DNA of 64,000 nt from Fulvia fulva (lineage: Eukaryota > Ascomycota > Dothideomycetes > Mycosphaerellales > Mycosphaerellaceae). The notes under the pieces were generated by a model. The model was not told the origin of the DNA. It was given only the letters and a program-made list of their open reading frames with translations, and ran no database searches. The translations under genes and the position numbers were made by a program. The stretch is taken from the NCBI RefSeq assembly GCF_020509005.1, contig NC_063018.1, positions 2,046,001 through 2,110,000 of the forward strand, written 5' to 3'. Shown one piece after another: positions 30,685 to 41,447 of the stretch. Each line of letters begins with the position of its first letter. Within the stretch, counting starts at the first letter, position 1.

Positions 30685-32406
30685 ATGGATATTGCCTCTA
30701 GAGGTACCTCAGGCACGACGCAGGAGGCAGTGGGGAGCATTCTGGGATGTCGGACGGCGAAGTACGACAAGCGAGAGCACCAGAATCAGGCCCAGCCTCC
30801 CGACAGGCATCACAGCCCAGCGCTGGAGTCGACGACCATCTTCCCGTTTCCTCGAGACGACATAGCAGAAGACAACCCAGCGGAGGAAGACATGGGGATG
30901 GAGAACTTGAGATTCCATGCATATGGATCAGACCAACACCCTACGGCAGGTCTGCGCAAGGCCGTAAAGCTCAAGGGCTCGGTATATAGCTTGCGGAACA
31001 GGCTGAAAAGCTCGATCAGCAACATGAGTCTCCAAACGGCATTCAAAGATGACGGGCAAGATGTTGGACCACAGCAGAGGAGCAAGCTCAAAAGTCCCAC
31101 AAGTCAGCTCAATCTACGTACGGCATTTGGGCGACATCAAGGTTCAGCTGATGCAGATTGTGGCGACTCGAAGGGACTGAGAAGTGCATTGAGCAACATG
31201 AGCATGGGACGAGCTTTCCAGCGTAAAGAGCCTGATTTTGTGATGCTGCCAGAAGAGGAAGTGGAAGAGGGACAATCATCAACACCACAGCGGCGAAAAC
31301 GACTGGCTATGCATGGTGATGATCTGCCTGCCGGTGGAATTGGTCTCCGGCAAGCAGTCAGCAACATGAGCCTTCGGTCCAGCGCCACTTTCAATAGAAT
31401 GTTGGAGGGTGAGCTCGAGCTTCCTACAGAGTCCGTTCCATCGCTGGTTCGAAAGAAGCTTGCTAAGCCAGGAGAGGCACCACCTCACGATTTGAAGCAG
31501 TCGCTTAGCTCCATAGCATTACGTGCCGGCTTCATAAGCTCTGAGGCAGAACGTGATGACCTGGGGCCACGACCGATACCAGTACGTCGCAAGAGATTGG
31601 CCATTTCCGTACAGCTGCCACCGCGCGGTCAAGTGCTGATCCCACCAATACCAGAGAGTCCGAGGTACTGCACAGGGAGCTACCAGCTGATCGTGAAGCC
31701 AGAGGTCATGGTCCATAATGGTGATACTGCGGATCTGCAAAACGCAGGCGATATGTTCGTTGCCACTGAAGTCAGCGCACAAGGCCCAAGCTCGACTGTA
31801 CGAAGACAAGACAGATCAATGGATACGTTGGGTGAAGCTCTCGATACAACGCAGCGCAAGGACAAGTTTTGTGACCCAAAGACTCTAGCGATTCTGACTG
31901 GAGCCTGCCACAGTACAAGCGCAGAGAACCACCTCGACTACCAATCTGACACCAGCGACCCCTTCGTACGAGGCTACTATCGTACTCACCATGCCAACCG
32001 ACATCTGGATCACGAAGACGACGGCTGCAACTCGCAAGCACGAACACCACATCCGACCCCATCACCTTCCCCACATCATCGTGATGAAGCGAGTTCCTTA
32101 AGTACCTCCGAGTTCTTCGCGGGCTTCAGTGGTGGGTCGAGATCAGTGTCTCCCATCACCATGCCTCGTACTGATGCCGGCTCTGAACGAACACAGCACA
32201 CCGTGCGGCCGAAAAGAAGTTCCTCGATTTTACCCAGAACATGGCGGTTCACGCCGTCAATAACAGCGAGATCTTGGACGCTGGGATCTAGCACTCGCGG
32301 CGTAAAGCAGTGTCAGAGTGGCGAGTCTTATGCGTTCTCGTGGACTGAGGGTAATGCGGAAGATTTCTGCGCTTTTGTGGAGGCGGCGGAGGGGGGGATG
32401 ATTTAG
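30685..32406 (+). CDS. Hypothetical protein with degenerate LxxxSNMSLRxAF motifs (573 aa)
   Basis: Unrecognised. In the first half a short motif recurs at irregular spacing: LKSSISNMSLQTAF, LKSPTSQLNLRTAFG, LRSALSNMSMGRAF, LRQAVSNMSLRSSATF and LKQSLSSIALRAGF. It looks like an amphipathic helix repeated five times with basic residues before it. The rest is Ser/Pro/His-rich and probably disordered. No signal peptide or membrane segment is seen. The start is the first ATG of the open frame. The motif may bind a partner or membrane, but this is only inference. Confidence 0.6.
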   Translation: MDIASRGTSGTTQEAVGSILGCRTAKYDKREHQNQAQPPDRHHSPALESTTIFPFPRDDIAEDNPAEEDMGMENLRFHAYGSDQHPTAGLRKAVKLKGSVYSLRNRLKSSISNMSLQTAFKDDGQDVGPQQRSKLKSPTSQLNLRTAFGRHQGSADADCGDSKGLRSALSNMSMGRAFQRKEPDFVMLPEEEVEEGQSSTPQRRKRLAMHGDDLPAGGIGLRQAVSNMSLRSSATFNRMLEGELELPTESVPSLVRKKLAKPGEAPPHDLKQSLSSIALRAGFISSEAERDDLGPRPIPVRRKRLAISVQLPPRGQVLIPPIPESPRYCTGSYQLIVKPEVMVHNGDTADLQNAGDMFVATEVSAQGPSSTVRRQDRSMDTLGEALDTTQRKDKFCDPKTLAILTGACHSTSAENHLDYQSDTSDPFVRGYYRTHHANRHLDHEDDGCNSQARTPHPTPSPSPHHRDEASSLSTSEFFAGFSGGSRSVSPITMPRTDAGSERTQHTVRPKRSSSILPRTWRFTPSITARSWTLGSSTRGVKQCQSGESYAFSWTEGNAEDFCAFVEAAEGGMI

Positions 32407-32825
32407 GGATGTGTCCGTGACTACAAGCTGTGGCCACGCTTCGGTCTTGTGAAGAACGATCTTGCAGACTCGGTTGAATCGTATGTGTGTAGGAGACGGC
32501 GATCTTATCGAGACACATGGACCATGTAGAGTGTTCTTTGGAAACAACAGTGGCCGCCTGTGGTCCGCGTTATGCACAACTCAAGTCTGCAAACGTATTC
32601 CACTGTCGGTCGTATGCTACAGCAGGATTCTCATTACCTTGTTTAAGTCTCTGGCATTCCAGGAGCCTGGCTCATACCGCGCGCCCTGGAACACCATTCC
32701 AGTCAATCCACAGAAACGCCAGACCCACGCCCAACGCAAACCTTCCGCCCACTCATCCCTTCAACTCCCTTCCCTGATCAAGACTGCAACGAAAACAAAT
32801 CAGTAAAAATAACGCTTCCTCCCAC

Positions 32826-33089
32826 TCAAATTAAAGTCCCAGCCAACCTGTAATTCGCCCGATTCCCCCCAGCCTCATGCTTAGCCCACTGCTCATGGTC
32901 TTCTCTTCGTCGATAATGCACACTCGGATCCGCCGCCGTGAAGCTATTGACCGAGCTGTGCCTCTTCATCGCAATGCGGAGGAGGCCGTCGGTCTGGCGC
33001 TCTTTGTCGCGGGAGGCGAGTTTGGCGAATTTGTGCTCGGTGCGCTTTTGGCGGCGTTTGGTGAAGAGCTTGTGGAGGAATGAGGGCAT
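32826..33089 (-). CDS. Small basic hypothetical protein (87 aa)
   Basis: A short open frame starting MPSFLHKLFTKRRQKR, rich in Arg and Lys, and ending NYRLAGTLI. A second in-frame ATG lies five codons upstream (33,104). Composition is like a real fungal small protein, but I recognise no family and the antisense frame is also open, so it is uncertain. Confidence 0.4.
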   Translation of the reverse strand: MPSFLHKLFTKRRQKRTEHKFAKLASRDKERQTDGLLRIAMKRHSSVNSFTAADPSVHYRRREDHEQWAKHEAGGNRANYRLAGTLI

Positions 33090-33585
33090 GATGGTGAATG
33101 TCATGAAGACGTGAGATGGGGAAGGTGGGTTCGGTGTTGGAGCTGGAGTTGGTCCCCTGTACGACTTCGCTTAGAGACGCTTGGTGGATCTTATGACGAG
33201 TGTGACTGGGGTTTGTGGGTGAATGTCGGGTAGATCTTTCTCGCTTCGTGGTGGTCTTGGTGGAGGTTGTGTGACCGTAAGGTGTATGGGTCAAGGTACT
33301 GCTTAGAGATTACTTGTCTATTAGCGCTGAAAGGGAGGAACAAGAAGTCAATAGGCTGCATTGTTATTGAACATCCCCGATCTGTGGCGCCGTGTGTTGC
33401 GACATTCACTGCTGTTCCCAGATGACGATCAGCAAGTGCCAAGACACGTGTCTCGAGTCAGAATGTTTGCTACATGCATGTGATTCTGCTATGTCTGCCA
33501 TGGAATTGCTCCGTGAGCATGACTTTCTTGTATGCGCTGTAGGAATGCCATCGAGGCCCCGAAACAAGATTTCCAAGACCAGATC

Positions 33586-34041
33586 TTACGTGGCCGTCAC
33601 CTTGCACCCCAACTGCGTCTGCCCTCCATAAAGCGTATACTTCGTAACAGCACTCCCAGCCTCACACGTGCTCGTGGCCTCAACACTCGTCCGCAAAGTC
33701 TTTGCCGGCGGTACAACGCATGACCACGAATCTGTGGCAATTCCGAGCATGCACGGGATTGCTGCTGCTGTGCATGCTGAAGGACAGTCTCCTTTGTCCG
33801 TGACGATACTGTCTGGACATGCGATCTTGGCGGCAGCTGTGACTTGGGTTGATGGTACTGTGGTTGCAGACATGTACTTGTATGCTGTCTCCGCGGCTTG
33901 TGGTTGGAGAAGATAAGGTGGTTCGAGGGGAGTTGCTGATCAGGTGGAGATCAGCAGTAGAAGAGCTGCGAGCCTTGTCCAGGAGGTCGGCGAGGGGAGC
34001 ATCCTGTTCATTAAGCGTAACGACCGACGAGCGCTAGCCAT
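33586..34041 (-). pseudogene. Small secreted cysteine protein interrupted by in-frame TGA
   Basis: One frame runs from ATG codons at 34,041, 34,011 or 34,002 through a hydrophobic signal-like segment (WTRLAALLLLIST), then meets TGA at 33,940-33,942. It continues in the same frame for over 100 codons with a mature-like sequence containing about six Cys (KIACPDSIV, GDCPSACTAAAIPC, WSCVV, STCEAG, LGCKV). There is no GT donor between signal segment and stop that would splice out the TGA. Options are a decayed gene (CGA to TGA), readthrough, or translation from the ATG at 33,873 without a signal. A secreted or cell-surface role is inferred only from layout. Confidence 0.5.
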
Positions 34042-35654
34042 CCACCGTAGCAACGTGTGAGCTTGCGAACACTCGAGCGTAGGTGGTGGCGTCAGCGAGG
34101 AGGGAGTGGAGCTCTATCACCAGCCCTCAACTAGCCTTGGCGCCCGCTCTGATTGGTCAACTTTCAAGATTTAGGGTCACGTGACCTACCGCACTGTGCC
34201 TGTTGGCGAACTCGCAAACATATACTCGTCGCTAACGCCTATGTCGTCGTATAATAAGCACTGTACGTCGGGTAGCGGTAGCGTGGATCGCACGCTACTT
34301 TGCAGTCTAGAAGGGTTGGTAGAGAGCTCCACTCCGCTACGCTTACCTTTGGAGGTTCACAACCGCCAACAGCACATTTTAGTACGTTGATGTAGTGCTA
34401 CTGGTTGATTGGTCAGTACAAGAGTTGTCAAGCATCGAGTGTATTCTTACTGCTAGACTACTTGTGTTGTGGGAGATCGACTTGGCTCCTCGGCTTGGAT
34501 GAAGAAGCATTGTGGCTCCAGAACATCGATCCATATATCTCATCGTGCTCGGAGGTGACGCCGAAAGGTTCTGTCACACAGCATATCTGCCAGAGAGCGA
34601 TGGTTGGAGAACAATTTTTTCCCTGCCGGAGCCCCACGATAATGTTGACGTCCTAGACATCAATGCATGAGCAATTTCAGCTCGTCTACACGAGAGTCGA
34701 CAACGATACGAGCGAGGATGCTGTAGCGAGGACCATACCAAGTCCTCTGCTGTATTCGACATCGTAAGTCATTGTCTGAGCTGTGGCCAGTCTCGCTTGA
34801 CTTATATTGATGTCCATTCCGTGGCATCACTATCTTGTCTGGTCGATGTTTTCCGCTGTCATTGAATCACACTGTTTGCTTTCGAAGGCCTTGAGGTGAT
34901 CGAGTCGTGGTGACCATCGGCAGGTACGCTCGTGCCCAGCGCCCCTCCTGTCAGCACTACATCCCAACTGCAGGTCCACGTACGCCTTCCTGCCGAGCCA
35001 AATGCCTCTTCTCGATGGTATACTGTGTCAGTCCGACGTATGCGTTCATCTTAAGAATGCTGAACACTGTAAGATTAGTGATTCTCCATGCCGGAATTGC
35101 GGAATCCATGGGATCCACTGACCCTCACCCTCGCGGCCATTGAGAAGCAATGCCCTGATCAGTAAAGCAGGAGAGTTACTGGCAAGCACCAAGCACCAAG
35201 CTCCCACAAGCCCGCCCCATAGAGCTTATCCGACGCTTGATCGGAGGGATGCATCACATCCCTGCATCCCATGCAGCCACCAGTTCCCGACGTGTCCATC
35301 GCCACGAATAGCAGCCCACGAGCACCGGGTGTCACCCCAAATGATCGGAGAACATGCAGGTGATCGTGTTTCCGCCTCGTGCGAACGGCAGCTGGCAGGA
35401 CCGACCATGTGGCTCGAAGTCCTGATACCGTGCTATGGCTGCATGTACATGTCAGCCGCATTCTTCGTGTGAAGTCGGGCGCCGGAGGGATTTGAGTGGC
35501 GGATTGGGGAGTGGTTGGTCAGCAGCGCGAGATGGAGTTTAGTAGAAAGAAGAGCACATAATTTAGCGGTTGATAGGGCATCGCATGAAAGGGTAGGTAA
35601 TCGCAGCGAGTCTCTGTTAGTCTACCTACCCTCCCTTCCCAGCCTATTCCAGTA
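34042..35654. other. Long intergenic region without a supported gene
   Basis: Only short, mutually overlapping frames are present (for example 35,159-35,461 minus), and none has a recognisable domain. About 34,200-34,330 is slightly RIP-like. The region to the right carries the end of the TFIIF alpha extension. Confidence 0.45.
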
Positions 35655-36509
35655 TCAGTCCCCCCTTCTACCCCAACCTTGCCACGCCTGACCGTATCGC
35701 CAGCGGTGCGTCTGTCTCCTCATCTCAGAAGGTATTGTCTGCCGGGAAATGTATCGATATCGCTCGGACTCGCGTTCCTCAACCTCCAGATATCCGTCAT
35801 CCTGGGGTATAAGAATCGTAGTACCCCTCGGCACAAACGCAACCTGCTGAATCAGATCCGCAAACCGCTGCCCAGCGCCCTCGCCAGTCAAGCGAGTGAT
35901 GAACAGCGTCACCAAAGCCGTGACCGTGATACCATAATTGGGAATTGCAGCGCGGATCTCATCGAGTGACGAAAAGGGTGGAACGGGGTTTGGTGTATAC
36001 TGCCAGTCCTTTGGTATGAACATAGCGTTCGGTTTTCTGAAAACAACACGTCCAGCGCCCGGTCTCGAGGTTACGACCTGCGCGGCCAAACGACCGAATT
36101 TCTTGCCTTTGCGGCCATAACGTGGTTTGAAAATCGCACGATACTCGTCGAATGCGATGCCGAACGTGGGAATAACAGAGCGAATCTCTTCTAGGGTCGG
36201 GAAATGCTTCGATGGTTGCATGGGTGGAGCTGTTCTCGGACTCGGCCCTGACGTAGCGCTCTGTGCTCTTGGAATAATACGTCTGGTTGTCATGTCCACG
36301 GTGCCAACCTGCTTGAGTAGGGCACCGAACTCTTTGCCTTTCTGAACCGGATGTGAAATAGAACCTAAGCGTGACCAAAATAACTGCAGTAAAGCCCTGA
36401 TTTCAATGCCCTCCGCAGGAATGGCAGCGCGAATCTCTTCCAAGGTCGGGCAATGCTTCGCTGGTTCGATGGGATGCGCTGATTTCGACTGTGGTTCTGG
36501 CCCAGCGCT
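35655..36509 (-). pseudogene. In-frame extension of TFIIF alpha after a TAG: three extra winged-helix units
   Basis: Directly after the TFIIF alpha stop (TAG, 36,510-36,512) the same frame stays open for 284 more codons. It contains three further copies of the protein's own C-terminal domain: unit 2 at about 36,455-36,263 (CPTLEEIRAAIPAEGIEI), unit 3 at 36,206-36,030 (HFPTLEEIRSVIPTFGIA) and unit 4 at about 35,979-35,797 (PFSSLDEIRAAIPNYGI). Each is joined by a Ser/Pro-rich linker and followed by basic residues. The units are clearly homologous but quite divergent, yet no other stop or frameshift is present. Whether this is dead sequence, reached by readthrough, or interrupted only in this strain cannot be told here. 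Confidence 0.7.
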
Positions 36510-38486
36510 CTACGCTCTCGGAATGACACGTCCAGTGCTCTTGTCCGTAGTTCCAGCCTGCTTGACCAAAGCAATAAACTCCTTGCCTCTCTGCCCCAAG
36601 CGTGGTCTGAAGATATGCAGCAGTTCTTTGACTTCAATACCCTGTGCAGGAATGGCAACGCGGATCTCTTCCAAGGTCGGAAAGGGCTTCGCAGGCTCGG
36701 CAGGTTTCTTGGCCTTCGGCTTGCCTCCAGGTGCGGGCGAGCCAGCGCGGGAGCCAGCAGGTGTGCCCGTGGATGGTGAGCCTGGCGGGCTGTTCTTGAG
36801 CTTGAGCTTCGTGCGGGCTTGGCGTGATGTGTCGGTATCACTGCCACTGCCGGCAGCACGTGAGGACTTTGCGGCGTCGGGCGAAAGTGATCGGCCGCTG
36901 CCTTGCGTCGCTGGGATCGCGGCGCCGTTTGCGCCCTTGACTCTCTTTCGACTCGACTCGTTGCCACTAGCCTCTGAAGCATCGGCTGAACCTGGACGCT
37001 TTGTGCGCTTCTCTGGACGACCGCTTGGTGTGTTGGTGCCGCGGGATGATGCGCCAGATTTCTCGCCGTTCAGCATCTTCTTCGCTTCTTCCTTTTTCTG
37101 CTCTTCTTCCCTCGCCCGCTCCTCGTCGGAATCTTCCGAGTCCTCAGAAGCGTAAGGATCGAGCTCTGAGTCATCCGTGTCGTACTGCGCTTGATGTTCG
37201 TTCTTTCTGAGTAGCCTCCTCGCACGTCTCTGCTTCTTGGCTTCTGCCTGCTCGGCCTCCTGCTTCTTACGTTCCTCCTCATAGGTATCAATCTCCTCAT
37301 CCTTGACACCTGTGCCGCCAAGACCTGCTTCACGCATCTCGAGTCGCAGTCTCGCTTCGATCTCTTTGCCATCTTCACCCTCGATATCCTGGAACAGCGC
37401 GCCCTCGTCATCGTCCTGGAACTCGTCGTTGAACTCCATGTCCAGCATGTCACGATCAGCTTGAAAGTCGCCATTATCATCTCCCCATATAGGCCCGTCA
37501 TCTTCGTCACGCGACATCCGCATGGGCCGACGCTGCATCACCTGCTCCTCGGACTTCACGCCAACACCACCGGGCTGTGTCTTCATGGCCCACCTGCCAA
37601 CGTTGAACTTCTTGGCCATGTGCTTCTCGGCCTCCTCGGGGTCCATGGCGTTGATCTTGTTGGTTTGCGTGAACTTGTACCACTTCTCGAGGGGCACCAC
37701 GCGGAAGCCACCATCCTCAACCCTGAACATCATACTTCTCTCCGACAATGCCTGTTCGTAGCTGCCAACCCAGATGTTCTTGCCTTCGAAATCCTCGAGA
37801 TGCCACGGGCGAGCTTCTTCGTATCGTAGCTGTGACCTCTTTTGTCGGACAGGATTGCTGTCATCGCGACCTTCCTCGACCTTCTTGGACGGCTTCTTCT
37901 TGCCGGCCTTGGCTGGGTCACCTCCGCTCGGCGCAATGAGTTTCTGATTCTCTTCTCGTTCCGCTTGTCGCTCGGCTCGTCGCGCGCTCATCAGCTCTCG
38001 TTCCTTGTCGTCCGCGCCCGCTGCGTCTGACTGCTCAACCTCCATCTTGTCCCGTGCAAATCGACGATGCAGGCGTAGAGGCCGCACGAGGTCCTTCTCG
38101 TCGAATGGGCTCACCAGCACGCTTTCTTTGGTCTGCTCATCAATCTTCGCCTGCAGCTTGGCGACGTGGAACCGCTGGCCGCCGGTCAATGCTGGGTCCT
38201 TCATGATGTAGATGGGGTATTCCTCGTAGGCGCTGGGATCGTCAGCTGGAGGAGCTGCATTGGTCGCGCCATTTGTCGATGCTTGTGCAGGGGCTCGATT
38301 TGGTGCTCGTCCTGCTGGAGTGGGTTTCTGCTGTGCGGGAGGAGGCGCCTTGCGCACTGGGGGCTTCTTCTTGCTGTTGAAGATGTTGACGGCCGGCTTT
38401 CTGCGCACGACTGGCGCGGGCGGACCACCGGTAGTCGGCGTGACCGAGTTTGGCCCTGACGGTAGCTGAGCTGGTGACGCGCTCAT
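36510..38486 (-). CDS. tfg1: Transcription initiation factor TFIIF subunit alpha (658 aa)
   Basis: This is the large subunit of TFIIF (RAP74/Tfg1), which binds RNA polymerase II and helps load it on promoters. The N-terminal Pro/Ala-rich region is followed by the dimerisation part with YPIYIMKDPALTGGQRFHVAK, RPLRLHRRFARDKME, PWHLEDFEGKNIWVGSYEQ and the triple-barrel segment (FRVVPLEKWYKFTQ). A long acidic and basic linker (about 330-590) is typical of the family. Residues 600-658 form the C-terminal winged helix (PFPTLEEIRVAIPAQGIEV). The stop TAG comes right after IPRA; in the next repeat the matching codon is CAG. The gene is divergent from trf4, with 472 bp between start codons. No intron is seen. 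Confidence 0.9.
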   Translation of the reverse strand: MSASPAQLPSGPNSVTPTTGGPPAPVVRRKPAVNIFNSKKKPPVRKAPPPAQQKPTPAGRAPNRAPAQASTNGATNAAPPADDPSAYEEYPIYIMKDPALTGGQRFHVAKLQAKIDEQTKESVLVSPFDEKDLVRPLRLHRRFARDKMEVEQSDAAGADDKERELMSARRAERQAEREENQKLIAPSGGDPAKAGKKKPSKKVEEGRDDSNPVRQKRSQLRYEEARPWHLEDFEGKNIWVGSYEQALSERSMMFRVEDGGFRVVPLEKWYKFTQTNKINAMDPEEAEKHMAKKFNVGRWAMKTQPGGVGVKSEEQVMQRRPMRMSRDEDDGPIWGDDNGDFQADRDMLDMEFNDEFQDDDEGALFQDIEGEDGKEIEARLRLEMREAGLGGTGVKDEEIDTYEEERKKQEAEQAEAKKQRRARRLLRKNEHQAQYDTDDSELDPYASEDSEDSDEERAREEEQKKEEAKKMLNGEKSGASSRGTNTPSGRPEKRTKRPGSADASEASGNESSRKRVKGANGAAIPATQGSGRSLSPDAAKSSRAAGSGSDTDTSRQARTKLKLKNSPPGSPSTGTPAGSRAGSPAPGGKPKAKKPAEPAKPFPTLEEIRVAIPAQGIEVKELLHIFRPRLGQRGKEFIALVKQAGTTDKSTGRVIPRA

Positions 38487-38570
38487 CGTCGGCGCCGGTG
38501 GGGGTGGTTAGAAGTGTCGCGATATGTTGGAAGCGTGTGGCACGTGTGAGAGTTAGGCAGAGATGTCGGC

Positions 38571-38605
38571 GAGGTCGAGGTCGAGGTCGAGGTCGAGGTG
38601 TGGTG
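38571..38605. repeat. GAGGTC hexanucleotide repeat
   Basis: About five to six tandem copies of GAGGTC lie in the shared upstream region of the TFIIF alpha and trf4 genes, about 90 bp upstream of the TFIIF alpha start. A possible length-variable promoter or 5' UTR element. Confidence 0.7.
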
Positions 38606-38958
38606 ATGTTATGCGTGGTGAGTATCTAGCCTACGGTTGACGGACGGTGCAGGTGTTGTTGTTGTTGGTCAGAAGAATAGGGAATGTCTCGCTATTGTCC
38701 TTTGTTGGGTCAAAGGCGGGAATGCTTGAACGTGTGACGCTGCGGGTGAAAGCGCGAGCGACCGGGTAAAATCCGGCAGTCGAGCTTGTGTCATCACCAC
38801 CGAATTCGACCTCCACACGTGCACCTTCCCTTCCGTGTCAGTCACTACCGGGCGGCTTTGTGTGAGTTTTGCAGGCGCAGACTTCTTGTACACATACAAA
38901 GACGTGTTGAACACCACCGCACACCCCGCCCCCCCACCCACCACCCACCACCGCCATC

Positions 38959-41423
38959 ATGGCCGACACGTATCGGCCTCCGCCACGCAACGGCGGCGGC
39001 CGTCGACATACCAACGACGATCCACCATACCGCGCCAACTCACCACCCCGACGCGGCGATGACTCGGGCTACAGTTTCCGCGGCGCTGCTGGAGGCGACA
39101 GCTATCGTCCAGCACAGTTCACCTTCAACGCGCCCGGCCCACAAGCTCGCTTTCCTGACGTCCAGCCACCTGCGCGTAAGAAGCCAGGCAAGGGCTTCAA
39201 CGGGCGACAGCAGAACAAGCCGCATCAAGGCGGCCGTCCTGGCTGGCAGAACAAGCCGTTCTTCAAGCCACGCGCAGCACATGACCGTGCTATCTTGAAG
39301 CATGTAGATGACGACACCACCACAGAGCAGATGACAGGCATGAACGGTGACAATCAGCCAAAGTTTGCCGAGTACATCAGCAGCAGTGAAGATGAGTCGG
39401 AATCGGATGACAGCAGCGACGAAGATGAGAATGACGGCGAGTCGCGTAAGAAGCGCGTCAAGACTGACAAGGCAGATGGTGATGAGAAGCCAAAGTGGTC
39501 CAATCCCGATCCGTATAGTGTACTGCCGCCACCCGATGCCGTTGCCGGTCCGAAGAAGGATATTGTGCAGACTATCCGCAAGGCCAAGGTCGAAACAGCC
39601 GCACAAGCTGCTGGTACCAACGCCGTCAAGGAGAACGCAGACTTCATCTCCTTCGACTTCGGCGAGAACGCTGATGACGATGACGAGGACGACGATGGTC
39701 AGCACAGCGTCGGCGAGCCACCTGCACCAGCTTCCACCGACTACGTGATGCCCACCGACCAAGAGTTGCTAGATAGGTTCAACAGCACCCAGAATATGAA
39801 GGGTAACAAGCGTAAGCGAGGAGTTGAGGAAGCTACAAGCCTTGGCGATATCGTCGAGGAGTGGTTGCCCAACCATACCAATCCGACTCCGTGGCTCCAG
39901 CCCGATCCCGCCTTCACCTCGAGTGTTGGTCTGAAGTAAGTGCACTTCTTGTCTGCATCATGTGCAGCACTAACAGAACTTGAAGCAGGCTGCACAAGGA
40001 GATTCTCGACTTCTACGACTACGTGCGCCCGCACAGGCACGAGGAAGAGCTCAGAGATGGCATCATCGATCGTCTCCAGCGCGATCTGAAGTACTACCGC
40101 CAGGCCGGACAATCTGTCGGCAACATCGAGATTCGAAGCTTTGGCTCGTTCCCAGCCGGTCTGTACCTACCAACGGCGGATATGGACCTCGTTGCGCTGT
40201 CATCAGACTATCTCGATCATGGACAAAAGTCACTTTGTCAGAATAGGAAGCACATGTGGAAGATGTCTGATCACTTCAATCGCAGCACGCTGCCGGCTCC
40301 TGGCTCTGTAGCGCCAGTCATTGGAGCCAAGGTACCACTGGTCAAGTTCGTCGATGGACACACCGGCATCAAGGTGGATCTCTCTTTCGAAAACGACTCT
40401 GGACTGCATGCCAACAAGACCTTTCAAGGCTGGAAGGAAGAGTTTCCCGAGATGCCCGTGCTTGTCATGATCATCAAGCAGCTCCTGGCTATGCGCGGAC
40501 TCAATGAAGTGCACACTGGTGGCATTGGCGGGTTCACCATCATCTGCCTCGTGGTGAGCATGCTACAGCTTATGCCCGAGAGCGTAAGAAACGGCATGGA
40601 CTTCAATGCCCGCTATGGCGAGCTTCTGCTCAACTTCCTCGACCTATACGGCAATAAGTTCAGCCTGATGAACACCGGCATCCAGATGAAACCACCAGGC
40701 TACTTCAACAAGAATGATCGCCCTAGCATCGGCAAAGCCAAGCTTGGCCGTCTCATGATCATCGATCCCAACCGCAATGATAACGACATTTCTGGTGGTT
40801 CAACCTATGCCAACAAAGTGTTTGAGACATTCTCCGGTGCCCGTGCCGCCATTCAACGTCGTCTCAACCAGGTCCGCGCCGGCCAGGCAGGTGACGGGAG
40901 CATTCTGGGTTGTGTCCTGGGCGGCAACTACTCTTCCTTTAGGGAGCAACGCGACAGACTCGACCGTATCGACCGCCAAGACGCAGCTCGAGATCAACCA
41001 CAACCGCAGTCTTACCGTCAGCCTCCACCAGTCCAGCAGTACTACAACGGCATGTACGAACGCGCTCCGTCCCCGCGTCGTGGCCAGGCGTACGACCGTT
41101 GGCACAACGACTACTCCTTCCAGCCGCTGCCACAGCAGTACTCACAGTACCAGCAGTACCCACCGCCGCACGGTTTGCCCGCTCGCCCGGCACTAGCTCC
41201 TCACCGGGCGCCGGAACCTGCTAATAAGTATGCCTTCCCCTCGCCCATGTCCGCTAACACTATGATCCCCCGGACTTACCAGCACAGCTACCATGCGTAT
41301 GGGTACCCGCCAGCACAATACCACAGTCATGCTACGTCGTCATTATCTCCTCCACCGCCACCACCTGCCTCGATCAATGTCGGCGGTTTGATGGGTCGCG
41401 CGAGTGGAGCGCGCCGCAGATGA
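38959..41423 (+). CDS. trf4: Non-canonical poly(A) polymerase, Trf4/Cid14 type (TRAMP complex)
   Basis: Exons 38959-39935 and 39989-41423 with a 53-bp intron (GTAAGT, CTAAC branch) give 803 residues to the first stop. The enzyme adds short poly(A) tails to aberrant nuclear RNAs and directs them to the exosome. The N-terminus (1-325) is Arg/Gly-rich then acidic. The nucleotidyltransferase core starts at about 327; FGSFPAGLYLPTADMDLV holds the GS motif and Asp390/Asp392, and IKVDLSFEN the third Asp (about 456). GGIGGFTIICLVVSMLQL and the PAP-associated domain follow (NFLDLYGNKF). The tail is Gln/Pro-rich. Lys-rich exons probably belonging to this gene lie downstream (41,448-41,689), but the junction is unclear. 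Confidence 0.92.
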
Positions 41424-41447
41424 GTAGTGACTGACTCGTTTGCTTAG

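Noticed and set aside
39040..39762. 240-residue minus-strand frame inside trf4 exon 1
   Set aside because: Antisense to the acidic N-terminal region of trf4; hydrophobic composition is the usual antisense artefact.
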